Below are positions 10,675 through 24,000 of a DNA stretch of 64,000 nt, piece by piece; the first letter of the stretch is position 1, and each line of letters opens with the position of its first letter. A program made the position numbers and the translations under genes. Under the pieces are notes generated by a model. It made no database searches and had not been told where the DNA came from. It was given only the letters and a program-made list of their open reading frames with translations. Source of the DNA: Diphasiastrum complanatum (Eukaryota; Streptophyta; Lycopodiopsida; Lycopodiales; Lycopodiaceae); assembly GCA_029204225.1 (NCBI GenBank), contig CM055094.1:19657202-19721201 (forward strand), read 5' to 3'.

Positions 10675-11377
10675 ACCGTACATCTTCTTTCCTTGCCCTA
10701 CTTGTTGGTCTTCATCTTGTATGGTAAGTGCTCATACTCTATCTTCCATTATTTTAGCATCTTCTAACAAATCCTACGTTGATTCTAACTTATTGGTCTT
10801 TAGTGCCTACTCGACCCTTGATTGTTCCTTTGAATAATAGCTTTTTCCTATAGTTTCAAGAGAGAAGCTTCATGGGAAAGGGTCAACTTGGGAGTAGGGT
10901 CAACTTGGGAGTAGCTTAATATATCGATGTCATTTCAAATCATGATAGCTTCATGGTTGTCACTCAAAATAATAGTAAATCGTTTGGTAACTTGGGGTAG
11001 CTAGGCAACTAAACAACAAATCACCTCTAGATGGCTCACAAGCTTGTCTAACTCATTCTTATCATTACTACCATTGTGTCTAACTTGCCAAATGCTAGAT
11101 GTAAAATTATTTGACAAATGCATAACTCTTTACTCTCCAAGTCTTAAGACTGACCAAGTGTTGTTTGTAGCTCATAGTAGATGCTTTGAGAATAATGTTA
11201 TTGGTTATATTATGAATGGCGGCGGGGGGGTGGAGGGGGGGGTGTGTTGGGTTATCACAAAGAATCTGATCTTGCCAAATACTAGGTGTAAAAGTGTTTG
11301 ACATATTCCTAACTCTTTACTGTCCAAGTGTTGTTTCTACCTCATAGTACATGCTTTGAGAATAATGTTACTGGTTA
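10675..11377. other. Non-coding part of repeat 2
   Basis: This AT-rich stretch is shared with 58889-59640 and, inverted, with 41225-41610. It contains G-rich runs near 11221-11242 and an internally repeated block: the phrase around TTTGAGAATAATGTTA occurs near 11185 and again near 11355. I see no gene in it. Confidence 0.5.
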
Positions 11378-11547
11378 TATTAAGTTGGGGGGATTGCAAA
11401 GAATCAAACTTGAGTGTACAAGCCCAAGTCAAGTGCATACACCAACTCACCACACATGGGAAGATCAATAAATTTAAATTTGAAGAAAAATCATTGAAAT
11501 GTGTAGATCGATGTTTAAATAAAATCATATATATTATAATCTTGTGA
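11378..11547 (-). repeat. tRNA-like (SINE-type) sequence, inverted copy 1
   Basis: Read on the minus strand it contains a box-A-like TGGTGAGTTGGTG, then about 35 bases later a box-B-like AGTTTGATTC, followed by TTTGCAATCCCC. This is the internal RNA polymerase III promoter layout of tRNAs and tRNA-derived SINEs. An inverted copy with the better box B AGTTCGATTCT lies at 12712-12866, and another minus copy at about 59640-59770 has TTCGAGTC. No full tRNA cloverleaf could be drawn, so it is not called a tRNA gene. Confidence 0.35.
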
Positions 11548-12711
11548 GACTTTATCTCATGTCCAGTACATCGCTATATCATATTCAAAAATTCAAAAAA
11601 ATGAAAAATTATTCCTCCTCAGAGGCATTGAGGTCATCATCTAGACGAGCTGTGCTTGCTTGAATCAATAGAAACAAAGAAAATAATAATAATAGGTTTT
11701 TATTCTATTAATGCAACAATAGTATATAAATAAAATTGATTCAAATGGGAATATTATAATATTTATCACTTAATTTAATAATCGATCTACTAATTTCAAT
11801 GATTTCAATCAAATTCAAATTTCAATGATTTGTGAAGTGTGAACGAATGCAATGTAACTTGCATATGTTTGGAACATAGCATAGATTCATTATATGCTTT
11901 TTAACTATATGTTATTTAGTTGTGTAACAAGCAATAAGCATTTTTCTTAACATATTTTCAATTTGTTTTTAGGAACCCTAGATTACAACATTTTAATATA
12001 TTAACAAAAATGACTTAATTTGCATGAACAACTTTGAGTTTTGAAAATCCTAGATTACAGCTTCATTTAATCTTCAAATTTTCAAGCTCATTCAAACTTC
12101 AGTGAAATATAATGCATTCCAAAATCCAATCTTGAATCCTAGAACGATGTATTTTAAAAACTTTTGTAATGTGAAAGAGAGATCACTGAGCTAAAACATG
12201 ACCCTGATTGCATTCGGAATTGCTTTCAAAAACTTATAAGTTGTATTCATCAATGGAGATGTCTAGAGTACATGGTGTGAAAAATTGTCAACTAGTTTGG
12301 TTTTTTATTTGGCAATTTTGGAGTCCAAAATGAATCTCAACTTCGAGTTAGTTTCATATTTGTTAATAAGGGTCTAAATAGTGGTTTTACTATTTCTGGC
12401 AAGTAGATAAGTAGATGAGGTTCAGTTTGGACCCATTCTAATTGGCTAATTTTGGTACATTGCATCTAGACTAGATTTTCTAGATTTTTGATGAGGTATC
12501 TAGAAGTTTCCAAATTAGGTCAAGGTTTGGGCAAGTGGCCAAATGACATTTTGGAAGCAGTAAATAGTTGTACCTAAGTGGAGAAATAATCATCAAAGTT
12601 TCTTTCTTTGTGGAGAATTTATCTCTTATGTCCATCTCATGTGATTTTCTCTATCTTGGTTTTCTATGTGTAGAATGTTGGTTTTCTTGTAGATCTTGAT
12701 TCCACACGTGT
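11548..12711. other. AT-rich non-coding tail of repeat 2
   Basis: Homologous stretches are 43585-43880 plus 49889-50555, 25478-26145 and 59830-60340. The sequence GTTATTTAGTTGTGTAAC near 11909-11926 is the empty form of the site into which the copia at 43886 inserted. No coding potential was seen. From about 12590 to 12711 I see no repeat partner. Confidence 0.5.
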
Positions 12712-12866
12712 GAAGATTATAATATATATGATTTTGTTAAACATCGATCCACACATTTCAATGATTTTTTTTATTCAAATTTAACGATCTTCCCATGTGT
12801 GGTGAGTTGGTGTATGCACTTGAGTTGGGATTGTACACTCAAGTTCGATTCTTTGCAATCCCCCGC
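12712..12866 (+). repeat. tRNA-like (SINE-type) sequence, inverted copy 2
   Basis: It is the inverted partner of 11378-11547, about 150 bp long, and together they flank about 1.16 kb. On the plus strand it reads TGGTGAGTTGGTGTATGC, then CTCAAGTTCGATTCTTTGC and CCCCC. The pair could be terminal inverted repeats of a small element or two independent SINE-like insertions. Confidence 0.35.
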
Positions 12867-13008
12867 CAGCTGTGGTTTCTATACTTTCTCTGCAAGGTTC
12901 TCATTTAAAATTTGCTTGGGACCCTTCTTATCTCCATCAGATGTTTTTTTTCAACGTTGATGCTAGGCCATACCACATGGAAGTAGTTCATGTGTGACTC
13001 CTCACTCA

Positions 13009-14280
<1,272 letters not shown>

Positions 14281-14735
14281 CTGATTTCCTATCAGTTTAT
14301 TGATTCTTCTCTTTAAGATCTGCTGTAGTTCGGAACGTTCTTGGTTCGGTTTCACTTCAGCTTATTACCAAGCTTCACGAGTTTCTTATGAATTAGTCCT
14401 CTTGATTTATTACCCAGTCAGGCAGAGGAATCTCATCGTGTTGTAGTGATATCCAACCTGTCGGAGGATACTCGAGCAACGTTCACTCCAAAACTATACT
14501 CACATTACTTGAAAACATGCAAGTCTTGATGCTCATAAATGGATTAGCCTGTTACTCGGCTGAACACCTAACAAATTCCTACTCCTACTTGCTGTAGAAT
14601 CAAATGAAATAGATCCTTTTGAATGAAACTAATCTAACATGCAACAAACAGAATCAAGAAACAAGAAATAAAAAGCTAAATTAGAAAGCATTTCAAAGAA
14701 CAAGAATAAAAAAACACACATTTCTTGATTAGTCA
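14281..14735. other. Repeated spacer after minisatellite array 1
   Basis: It is shared with 51531-51975 and 61350-61810, including the phrases TTATTACCAAGCTTCA and GAATTAGTCCTCTTGATT. No gene is seen. At about 14735 it jumps into repeat 3, with the LTR-like section present at 52085-53035 missing. Confidence 0.6.
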
Positions 14736-14739
14736 GGCC

Positions 14740-16085
14740 ATCATATGGTGGCCTTCTTCTAATTGCAGGGCTACGTTGGAATTGATTTTTATAGGATCCA
14801 ACCCTCAATTCCAAAAACACTTATAATTCATAAGGAATGCCATGGATTGATAATCGGCACTTTCGCAAATGCATACGTCAACACTAGACCTATATTTGTG
14901 GCCAAAGTCTAGTAGTTGTACCCTCAAGTCGTCGTACGTTGACCTTTCCGAAATTTTTGGAATCACCGGCCAATTGATAGCTTCACCTATTGGTTGTTCA
15001 ATTGGCCATGGATCTCTTCTTTTAATAGGCATGTAAAAGGGATTAACCCTTTTGCAAGACGGTGCCCTCAGGTACTCTTGCAGTTGCAGCCTCCTATTGT
15101 CTTTCAATATTTTGTTTCTCCATTTTGCCTGTGGCTGCAGGGCTGCAATAGCATCTGACCTTGATGGGTATTCTCTTTGATCCAGGTCTTCTTTTCCACC
15201 TCTCATGGATCAAGGGTATTTCTTCCTGACTTTCTTGGATTTTTGGGTGCCGAGCATCTTAGGCTTTGGCTTGAGTTGTTGGGTTGCCTTTGGCTTTTCT
15301 GGAGGTCTTGCCAAATATGTCAAATGCCTTGGCATTCTTGTCTTCTCTTCCAGTTCTTCCACTAGTCGAGGGCTCAGACTCACTAGTATTGAAGCCTTCA
15401 AGTGGCAGCGAGAAACTCCGAAGGGTCAGTTGCACAGCTTGGGGGTTCTCAACTTCATCGGTGCCAACGTGGGTTTTATCTATGTCAAGTGGATTGTAAT
15501 CGGGCGAGGGTCTCATGAACTTTGTGGGGTGTTCAGGGAAAGGATTCTCAACTAGCTTGAAAGTAGTATTGGGAGAGCTAAGTTGCATCACAAACTCGTC
15601 CTATTGGGCTACGTATGTCTCAGGAGCTCCTTGATATGGTCTCAAAGGTCAACTCAGGTGGGGTGGGGAAGTGAGGGATGGGGAACAGAGCATGTGGATA
15701 CAAAGGTTTCATAAAACTCAAACACTGAAAAGTTGGCAGTTTTGTAGTTATAGGTAGGGGGGCTGATAGACTCCCAGAATTGGCTTCGGTTCCTTTCCCA
15801 TCCGATCTCATACTACCATCTAGCTGGTGTGTTGATATCTATTCTTATCCCTTGGCCTTTGTTCGGAATTTCCTGCTTGGGCCTTGCATGGAGTTTTCCA
15901 TAGCTGGTTCACTTTATCCAAGATCTTTTGCAGGTCCTTTGTCATTTTTTTCAACTGCTCCTGGTACTCTTGAATGACTTTTTCTTGTTTTTCGAGGGCT
16001 CGCTTGAAATTTATCTCGTTAGTCTCCCTCTCTTGGATAAGTCTCATGTACTTCTCCATCCTTATTATTGTGGCTTGACGGGGTT
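14740..16085 (-). pseudogene. Repeat 3 copy 1: gag-like coiled-coil gene relic
   Basis: Minus-strand frames from 16059 downward read a coiled coil (EKYMRLIQERE, ALEKQEKVIQEYQEQLKKM, LQKILDKVNQLW), a Ser/Pro-rich middle (FNTSESEPSTSGR), then a Lys-rich segment and a C-terminal part (LLDFGHKYRSSVDV). Frameshifts separate the parts. The same order occurs at 27131-28424 and 53036-55050. A Pro-rich start followed by a coiled coil, with no polymerase nearby, resembles the gag of a non-autonomous LTR element, but I recognise no zinc knuckle or protease. Confidence 0.4.
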
Positions 16086-16095
16086 GTATAGGTGA

Positions 16096-17340
16096 GTTAA
16101 TTCGGATATCCTCTTATTGTCAGAATAGAGATTGTCATCTCCAAAAGATGTTAGAAGAAAATGAGCAACTTAAAAAAAATAATATATCATTACAGAAGAT
16201 AACAATCAATATCAAATCAGAACTAGAGCAAATGCAATCAGTCTTATAGTCTATTCGTATTGAAAACTTACAATTATTGAAAGATGTGGATTTGGCAAAG
16301 GAAAAGGCTGAAAGTAAGAAGCGAAAGCGACAAAGTTGCAAGGATATTCAAACGCTTTCAGAAGGAGGTTATCGAAATAGAAGGATCCATGGATTCAAGT
16401 AAGCATATTCTGATTTTTGTAAGTTTTTCAATGACATTTGGATTTATTTTAAGTATGGTGATATTCTGTTAACTATCTGTTTTTTTTGTAGATCTGCATT
16501 AGTAGCTCCTTGGAATATTAAAGATAATGGGCACAATATTTACTTGCAAATCCACTGAGCGTATCATGATGAGCAATAGGATTTTAAAGTGTAAAATAGC
16601 AGAGTCTTTGATGGTGGACATTCAAAAAAATTTAGATAAGAATATAGTTCAGGGTGCTTGTGATTTTGCAGGTATTAGCAGGGAAGCATATGCAACAATA
16701 TTTAAACTAATTAGAGAAGCTTTTAAACAAGTTCAAATTAGAAAAGTCCCAATCCCTAGGACGTATCACTTGAAGAAAGAGAGAGATACATTAAACATAG
16801 GTATGCATAAGATCACTGGAACTCCATTTCATATTGAGGAGGTGTATGAAACTAATGGAAGATTGATATTCTATAATTCATCAAACAACTTATTTGTTGA
16901 TCTGAATTACTTGCTGAGATACATCGTTGAGATACATCGTCACATTCTATGATATAACCTATGAAAAGGTGAATGGAAAAATAATCATAGTACTTAAGTT
17001 AGATGAGTCAAAAATTGTGAAAGGGCAGAAGATGGAGAGAGTTAGTAGAACTCTCATGAATGGTGCTCTATCACGAACAGAGAAACAAGAAGATTTCAGA
17101 TTCATTGTCTAGTCAAAAAATGATATATGGTGGTTGGCAGCGTTTCAAGTAACTAGCCTCATTATTACATTACATTCATTGAATAGTATTAATTCAGTGT
17201 AAAATAAGTCTGATTAATTCTTTGGACAGGTGCTGAAGGAGGATCATGATATATTATCATGGATATTCTCAAGGACATCTTATCCTAGGATCATCAAGAA
17301 CCATATGACACATATACTGGCAATGGATCAGGAAGCCCTA
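16096..17340 (+). pseudogene. Element 1 gene T fragment, copy B plus arm
   Basis: Exon 1 remnants show a coiled coil (LEENEQLKKN, LKDVDLAKEKAESKKRKR) up to a donor near 16399; exon 2 begins near 16493 (SALVAP). The open part at 16527-16952 gives QGACDFAGISREAYATIF and PIPRTYHLKK, and continues at about 16927-17112 with VLKLDESKIVKGQKMERVS, which carries the candidate first catalytic Asp. IWWLAAFQ near 17125 keeps both Trp residues that copies C and D have lost. The gene breaks near 17340, before the second Asp and CxxC. Confidence 0.55.
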
Positions 17341-17344
17341 GATG

Positions 17345-17851
17345 CAATTCAGTATATTGGGTAAAGGATCCTCCTAACTCTTTCCACGTAGAATCTTCAC
17401 TCAACTCATACACTACAAGGGAACTACAGTCAGCATTATGTTTAACTCTGAATAGTCTATCTCCAACTAGGAGATGTCTATGGAAATCCCTGGAATAGAA
17501 TAATGATAAACCTTTCCATTTCTACTCAACTGGCAGAAGTCATCTGGTAGAGGTAGCTCTCGCAATCCTAAACCAGTCATAACAATCCAGGCCCAAATCT
17601 CGTCCTAATAGCACTTTGAAGTTCTATGGAGCGTGTTGCTACCAAGACCCATGAGTCGTTCATTCTGATGTACACGGATGTTTTGACTCTAAATCCCTCA
17701 TTATCAACTTCAATGGCTTAATCCCCAGCCCTTACAATTCCAATGGTGGTGTCTAATGGTATCAGTTCTAGTGAAGCCCGTCCAATTATTCTGACTACGG
17801 GGCAATACCTCCTTGGGTTTGAGGTGTATTTCGAGGAGCTACTAATGCAGA
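17345..17851 (-). other. Unidentified protein-like stretch inside copy B
   Basis: The minus strand can be read as RRYCPVVRIIGRASLELIP, then IEVDNEGFRVKTSVYIRMN and SWVLVATRSIELQSAIRT, with a few TGA/TAG codons. The composition looks protein-derived. It is joined directly to T exon 2 sequence, so it may be another gene of this subfamily or a captured host fragment. No family was recognised. Confidence 0.25.
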
Positions 17852-18570
17852 TCTGCAAAAGAAATAGATAGTTAACAGAATATCACCATAGCTGCAATTA
17901 AATCCAAATGTCATTGAAAAACTTACAAAATTCAGAATATGCTTACTTGAATGCACGCATCCTTCTATTTCGATAATCTCCTTTTAAAAGCGTTTGAATA
18001 TCCTTGCAACTTTGTTGCTTTTGCCGCTTACTTTCAGCCTTCTGCTTTGCCAAATCCACATCCTTCAATAATTGTAAGTTTTCAATACAAATAGACTGTA
18101 AGACTGATTGCATTTGATCTAGTTCTGATTTGATATTGATTGTTATCTTCTATAATGATTCATTATTTTTTTTAAGTTGTTCATTTTTTTTTAACGTCTT
18201 TTGGAGATGACAATCTCTATTTTGACAATAAGAGGATATCCGAATTAACTCACCTTCTAAAAAGTCACATTATTCATATAAAGTTGTTTTCCATGGTTCT
18301 ACAATCTTTCACAATATCCTAGTAATCCAGTATGCCCATTACTTATTATGTAACGAAATGAGTTATTGAAGAGAATGTGGGATGTGTCAAAGTGCTTGGA
18401 TCTTGTGGATATAATGTTCTATCTATCCATAAATCCAAGTTTTTTTTTCCTTTTGCCTTGTAACGAGAACAATCCTCAGCAGATATTTGAACTCCTTTGC
18501 CTCCTCTTCTCTTCAAAGGTGCCAAATCAATAGGGATATCCACATGTAGATGATATAATGTCATCATCAA
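17852..18570 (-). pseudogene. Element 1 gene T 5' part, copy B minus arm
   Basis: The start near 18564 gives a MTLYHLHVD opening like MTKLYHLH in copies A, C and D, then a Lys/Arg-rich segment and, after frameshifts, the same coiled-coil exon as the plus arm, the GTAAGC donor near 17948 and the TTGCAG acceptor at 17853. After the acceptor only SALVAPRNTP of exon 2 remains. Confidence 0.5.
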
Positions 18571-19073
18571 AAAAATAATAGAGTAATCAGTTGCATCAAA
18601 GTACTATGACCAGATTCAATGAAGCAAAACAAAATACTCATCTTTGATTATATTATATACTATGTACGATCAATCCAATCTCCATGCTTGTATGCTTGAT
18701 TCAAATTTGGAAATGCCGCTCATTTTTTCATTCCAATAGGTAGTTGGCGCTCATATTTCCATTCTCGTGGAAGGAATGCATATGTAAACATTTTGCAATT
18801 TTTCCTGATTTGAAAATATTGCCCTTTTCGTAACCAATGGAGGGAATATATTTGAATTTAATCAAGTTATACTACGAACTGTTAACAGTTCTTAACTGTG
18901 ACTATAGACACTATGGTTAGATCATTAGGAGTTGGGGAGGCTTCGGGAGTGGTGTGGGCAAGTAAATAAACAATATTGTTTTTTTTCTATTTTGATATTT
19001 TTCTATATCCTACATGGCATTCCTTAAAGGGTCTTTTTGATATTGAGAGTACTGTAATTGTATGGACAACAAA
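18571..19073 (-). repeat. Element 1 copy B subterminal inverted repeat
   Basis: About 400 bp are the reverse complement of 62125-62540 in copy E, including GGCGCTCATATTT, the GTTGGGGAGG block and TACATGGCATTCCTTAAAGGG. The outermost bases (after GATATTGAG) differ from copy E, so the terminal repeat has decayed here. Confidence 0.6.
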
Positions 19074-19243
19074 CATATTTTATGTTTTGGTTCATGTTTG
19101 ATCAGTATCTCTTATAGTTTGCATCTCATTTTGTATGTAGATGCTGATTTTTCTACATTGGCAAGATTGTTGGTTTGCTCTTTTTTGTAACCAAAGAACA
19201 GGGACATGGTTTGGATCTTGAATGATCTGAAATCCTTCACACC

Positions 19244-21027
19244 TGGTACCAAAGCCCTTGTGTTTCAGGTTATGAAAGGATCATCCATATTTAGCAAAGA
19301 TTTGGAGGAGTTACCAATGCTAGAGCATGCTAGATTGATTTCTACTCAAAAATCAGCATTTTCGCATGTGTAGAATTGATCTTTTGTAGGTCAAAACTCA
19401 ATATATGGTTATATACTTGATCAATTCCAATTTCACACTTGGCTTACTGGAATTAGATGTTTTTTGGTGCATTAGGAAGGTCTCATTGGATTCTACAAGA
19501 AGATATATCAAATTTCTAGAAATTGCATGTAGAATTTAATATATTCAATTTTTTGTGATTTTGTCAAAACCCTAATTTTGATTGGATCTCTATCTTGTGA
19601 GGTTACTGAACTTCATTTGAGTGTGTTTCAATCTTAGGAAGTGGAAAGAATCATTAGATTGAGGATAGATCATAGATTGATCAAGATTTCACTATTCTAT
19701 GTGCTAATTTTTTAGTTAGAAGTGCTAGAAGAGATTTGAGAGGTTCCATATCTTTGTGATTTCTTCTTGAGTTCATTTTTTGACATTCAAGAGAGTGCTT
19801 TGTGCATTGGAACAGGTCACTTCAACATGGCTACAAGTGGAGCCTTTATGTTGGAGAGCAATGATAGGCTTACCTCAATCAACTATTCTACTTGGAAGGT
19901 GAGGATGGAGTCCTTATTGGAGATGCATGAGATGATGGATATTGTTGTAGATTTGGAAGAGAGACCAGAAACTCAACAAGGTCAAGTGAGGTATCACAAG
20001 AGAGCAAAGAAAGCTTTGCACGGTTAATTTGAATGTTACCAACGAACTTCTCAAGGAGATTGGTAAGTGCACATCATCTTTGGAGGCTTAGAAAGCTTTG
20101 AAGAAGCTTTATGAATCAAAGTCTACATCAAGAGTGCTTACTCTAAGAAGAAAAATCTTTCAAAGTTTGCAAAAGAAGGAAGACAGTACTCATGCTTTTG
20201 CTTTGAGGGTTAAAGCATTCAATGCTAAGTTAACATGTATTGATGAAAGCATTAAGGAGGTAGAACTTGTTCAAGTTATACTTAATGGCTTGTTGGATGA
20301 TCATGCTAATCTTGTTCAAAGTTTGGCTATTCAAAAGACTTTGCCAAGTATTGTGGATTTGCAAGAGATCTTGGTGAATGAGGAGTATAGGCTTCAAGGA
20401 AGAGGAGGTGGATCTACATCGACATCTCATTATGAAGAGGATGCTATGTTCATCAAAGGCAAGTTCAAGGGCAAAGGCAAAGTCAAAGGCAAGTGGTCTA
20501 AAGGGCAAGATCAAGGTGAGACTTCCTCTTTTGGCAAAAAGAAAGATAAGTCTAAGTTGAAATGCTTTTATTGTGGAATCAAAGGGCATTTTGCAAATGA
20601 ATGTTTGAAGAAGCAAAGAGATGAAGGTAGCAAGCAAATCATCTTTCCTACTAATGATGAGGATCTAGGCAGTGGTGATTCTATTTGGATGTGTTCTTCA
20701 AGTCTAATATCAAGTGAAGGTGACAAAGATTCATGGTGGATTGATAGTGGAGCTAGTTCACACATGACTGGTCACAAGGAGTTCTTTACTTCTTTGGTCA
20801 CTTGTGATGGAGCCAAGAAAGCAATTCACATGGCCAATTGTGGTAAGTGTGTGATTGAAGGTATTGATTCAATTCCTATTTGTCTCTCTACTAATAGGAA
20901 ATTAAGAATTGATGGTGTTCTTTACATTCCTTCACTTTCAAAGAATTTGCTAAGTGTTGGTCAAATGATAGAGAAAGGATACATGGTAAAGTTTGGTGGT
21001 GATGCTTGTTTCATTACAAAGGAATAA
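19244..21027 (+). mobile_element. Ty1/copia fragment 2: leader, gag and protease
   Basis: TGGTACCAAAGCCC at 19245-19258 resembles a copia primer-binding site (TGGTAYCARAGC), so part of a 5' LTR may lie at about 19074-19244; its ends could not be fixed. The leader runs to 19827. The element stops just after the protease, at about 21030-21060, with no integrase or RT, so it is 3' truncated. Confidence 0.6.
19827..21027 (+). pseudogene. Ty1/copia gag-protease polyprotein, fragment 2
   Basis: The start at 19827 gives MATSGAFMLESNDRLTS, then YSTWKVRMESLL, the N-terminal signature of copia (UBN2/DUF4219) gag. A frameshift and stop near 20024-20097 split it. The long part (20098-21027) has the UBN2 helical region, a Lys/Gly-rich linker, the CCHC zinc knuckle CFYCGIKGHFANEC, then the aspartic protease motif WWIDSGASSHMTG and the flap-side LYIPSLSKNLLSVGQ. 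It ends at a TAA at 21025-21027 with no integrase. Confidence 0.85.
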
Positions 21028-24000
21028 ATCTTGGTTGCTAGGGGCAATAGATACTGGCCAAATCACAAACTAATTTAATCAACTTACATTAGAAACAATA
21101 CAAGATGTTTCATAAAACTTCTAAAATTAGCTTGATTTTATGTGCTAAAAAATTGGCTAATACAGAGGGTTTCGAGGAAGAATATAAGTTCGAAAAAGAG
21201 GGTCTACTAGCAACCCTTCAGGCCAGTACTTCACAAGCCACATTTGGAACAAGACTTGCTACTAGCCAATCCATTACCATGATCTCTCTTAATTTTGGTG
21301 ATGTACTGGGCATCCATCTACATCTAGACAAGTTGATCTAGAAGATGATGGAGGAGAAGCATTATTTGAAAAGGGAATTTTAGATCGGGGCAACGAAAAT
21401 ATGCTCATGGGGAAAAAGTTGATCAAGATAAATAGGGACTTGCGAGTGGCAAAGCAACATGAAGAGAAATAAACAACGGATCTAAAAGTTTCTCAACAAC
21501 ATGACAACGCCTTGTAGGATTATGTGGGCAAACTACAAGAGGCATTATCAAACGCCCGATGACAAGTTGATAAAGTTTTCATGGAGACAAAACAACAATT
21601 TCCTCTTCTCTAGAGATAGTTAGATACCTGCTTCATACTCATGTTGTAGATTTGCCAATATCCCAAAACGAAATAAGTTACCTGATCCACAAGCTTGATA
21701 GCTACTAGTCAACCTTGGCGGGATTTTAGGCCAAAATTTATTCTTATAAGAAGTTGCCACACATGAGCTTTCAAAGTCTAGGAAATTCATAATGGATCAC
21801 TTATAATCAGTCACTGCCACACTTCAAGAAACTCCTCAAATCCAGATGCTTGTCATGGCTACCTTCTTGCCACAACAAGCTGGTGCAGATCAGGGGGAAA
21901 GAGATGCAGGTCAGCTAGGTTTGATGGATGTTCATCGAGGGCAAGTTGAAGATGTTCAAGAAGTTCAACTAATACAAGAAGATGGGGCATCCACATGAAG
22001 GGTTTTAGCTAGGAGGGCTTTCAAGTGATCGGTCACCGACGAGGAGGGAATTCAGAAATTCTTAAAGTAACATTCCGCACAAGTCCTCCCAAAGTGGTTG
22101 GGTCCTCAAGTTTTGAACATCAAAAGTAGAAAAGGGCAAGAAATTGGACAAGTTGCTAGCCATGGGTGAGCAATCTAATTGGAGATGCATTGTTTTTTAG
22201 AATACCCCAGAGTCCATAAGGAGATATGTTGCAAGCTCATCCGTACTATGTCCTGATGTCACGTAGGAATAAATGGACTGAGTGTGGAGTACCAATGGTC
22301 AAAAACTCAATCTACACTCCCAACCGGCCAATCATTCATTAGTATTTCAACTAGAATACATCAATGCATTTTGGTAGGGCCCTTCAGGCACAAGCACATT
22401 TCGTAGGGCCCTTCAGGCATAAGGAAATGAGTACATGTCCTATCCAGACTCGACGGCTAGGCAGTCAACATTATTTACACATGAATTGGCTTGTCTTGTA
22501 GCAGTTTCGACTAGATGGGATGATTAATATCTGCTAGCTTTGGCATTCGATCCCAATAAGCCAATAGCGTTCGTGGTAGCCTAGTCGTTATAGAATCTCA
22601 CAAAATCTATAAAATGTGTAATATAAAAGGTTTATCGTTCCCCAAGAGGGAGACAAATCTGCTCATTTGGATTGATAAGTGTACAAAGGGTAATGGAATG
22701 AGTGAAGAGTGTAATATCCAAAAACAAATACTACAATGACATTCCAGGTTATCGAAGATATTGAGTAAATTGGCGTCCATAAACACCAACATGAAACGAT
22801 TCAGTCATGGTTTGAAATTGTAGAAGGGTACATTAGGTAACATAATGAACAGCTAGCAACTATCTATTAGATACAAGCAAATAGATTCCACAAAACAGAA
22901 TCCGATAGGCAATTGATTCCTCTTATTGAGCACAAGGAATTAGTTCTTATCACTGGAAAGCAACAAAACAAAACGACAATTATATTCCTTATCTAAGCAC
23001 ATAACTCATTCAAAAATAAAAGAAGTTATGATTATGCACATGCTTATCAACTTCGACCAATTCCCTGCACACAATCAAATATAATTGTATCTTCACAGAT
23101 GTCACCCGTAAATCCACGTTAGCAACTAAAATTCAGTACAAGATGGAGTGTATGTCGAAGATAGACACATATCAGAAACAACTACAACAAATGCCTCATT
23201 GTGTTCGAATGCTTGATAAGAAGTTATGCTTTAACAGTACGAGAAAAGGAATGCTCAATATTAAGAAACTGGCTCTCTTCTCTCTATTGATAGCTTAAAT
23301 CTCTGTGTGAATACAAGTGAGCTGGTGTCACTCTTTTACAAAGACACACACAAGGCTTAGGTGTCGCTCACCAACCGTTAGGGTATCAGTTGGGAACAGA
23401 CATACATCATTCTAAAACATTGTGAGTCATTTAATGCTCTGAATTTCTAAAATGCAAATAGACCTTTACATGGATTTAGGCACTATCACATATTTACATG
23501 TACTTGAAAGTTTTATAGCAATTAATGGAATAATGTGGAGACATAGGCCTCCACAGAACAGGTCCAAAATCAGCTACCATTGACTAGACTATACTACCGT
23601 GCAACGTACGTGGATAAATCATGGGAAAATCACTTTGTAGCATGGACAATGTCCAACTGGTATGATGGCATGCACAAGTGTTTTCTTTCACACGATAGGA
23701 ATTTTAATTTTTCGTGCCTTGAGTTCATGAAAAAAGGTGCAAATATCAACTATTCAAGGTTAGGCATGAAGGCAATTAGAGCTTGAAATAAATGATTCTC
23801 ACAAGTTGTCATGGGACCGCCGCCAGTTTGGTGGAGAATATTGTTGGAGAGTTTGTGGACTTTGACTAAACCCTAATTTATAGTTAGATCATAGATCTAC
23901 AATATGAATAAGTGTGAGAGATTTGGCACCCTACGTGTGTAATAAGTCCAACCCAATGATCACATGATTAGTTGATTTATTAAGAAATTAATGAATGATT

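Larger units (their letters stand above)
8024..12590 (+). repeat. Repeat 2 copy 1 (unclassified dispersed repeat, ~4.5 kb)
   Basis: Long parts of this segment recur at 41165-43885 (partly inverted, continued at 49889-50555 beyond a copia insertion), 56608-60345 and 25478-26145. Its left end abuts copy A of element 1 directly. It contains two copies of an unknown protein module (8608-9480, 9437-10116), a short conserved ORF (10462-10674) and a long AT-rich non-coding tail. I found no reverse transcriptase or transposase motif in it, so its class is open: a non-autonomous element or an amplified host fragment. The 8024-8600 part is non-coding apart from a CT-rich stretch near 8541-8564. Confidence 0.6.
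16090..19073. mobile_element. Element 1 copy B, internally inverted
   Basis: It holds a T fragment on plus (16096-17340), an unrelated-looking stretch (17345-17851) and the 5' part of T on minus (17852-18570) followed by subterminal sequence to about 19073. The arms 16090-16510 and 17850-18260 are inverted near-identical copies. The right end shares CATTCCTTAAAGGGTCTTTTTGATATTGAG with the left end of copy E (opposite strand), so B and E belong to one subfamily, distinct from A, C and D. Confidence 0.65.

Noticed and set aside
11378-11547. Functional tRNA gene
   Set aside because: Only box A/B-like motifs are present; I could not draw an acceptor stem or anticodon arm.
15177-15555. Plus-strand ORFs opposite repeat 3 (also 27708-28091 and 53613-53996)
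   Set aside because: Antisense frames of the repeat 3 gene; the minus strand has the coiled-coil and linker composition that recurs in order.
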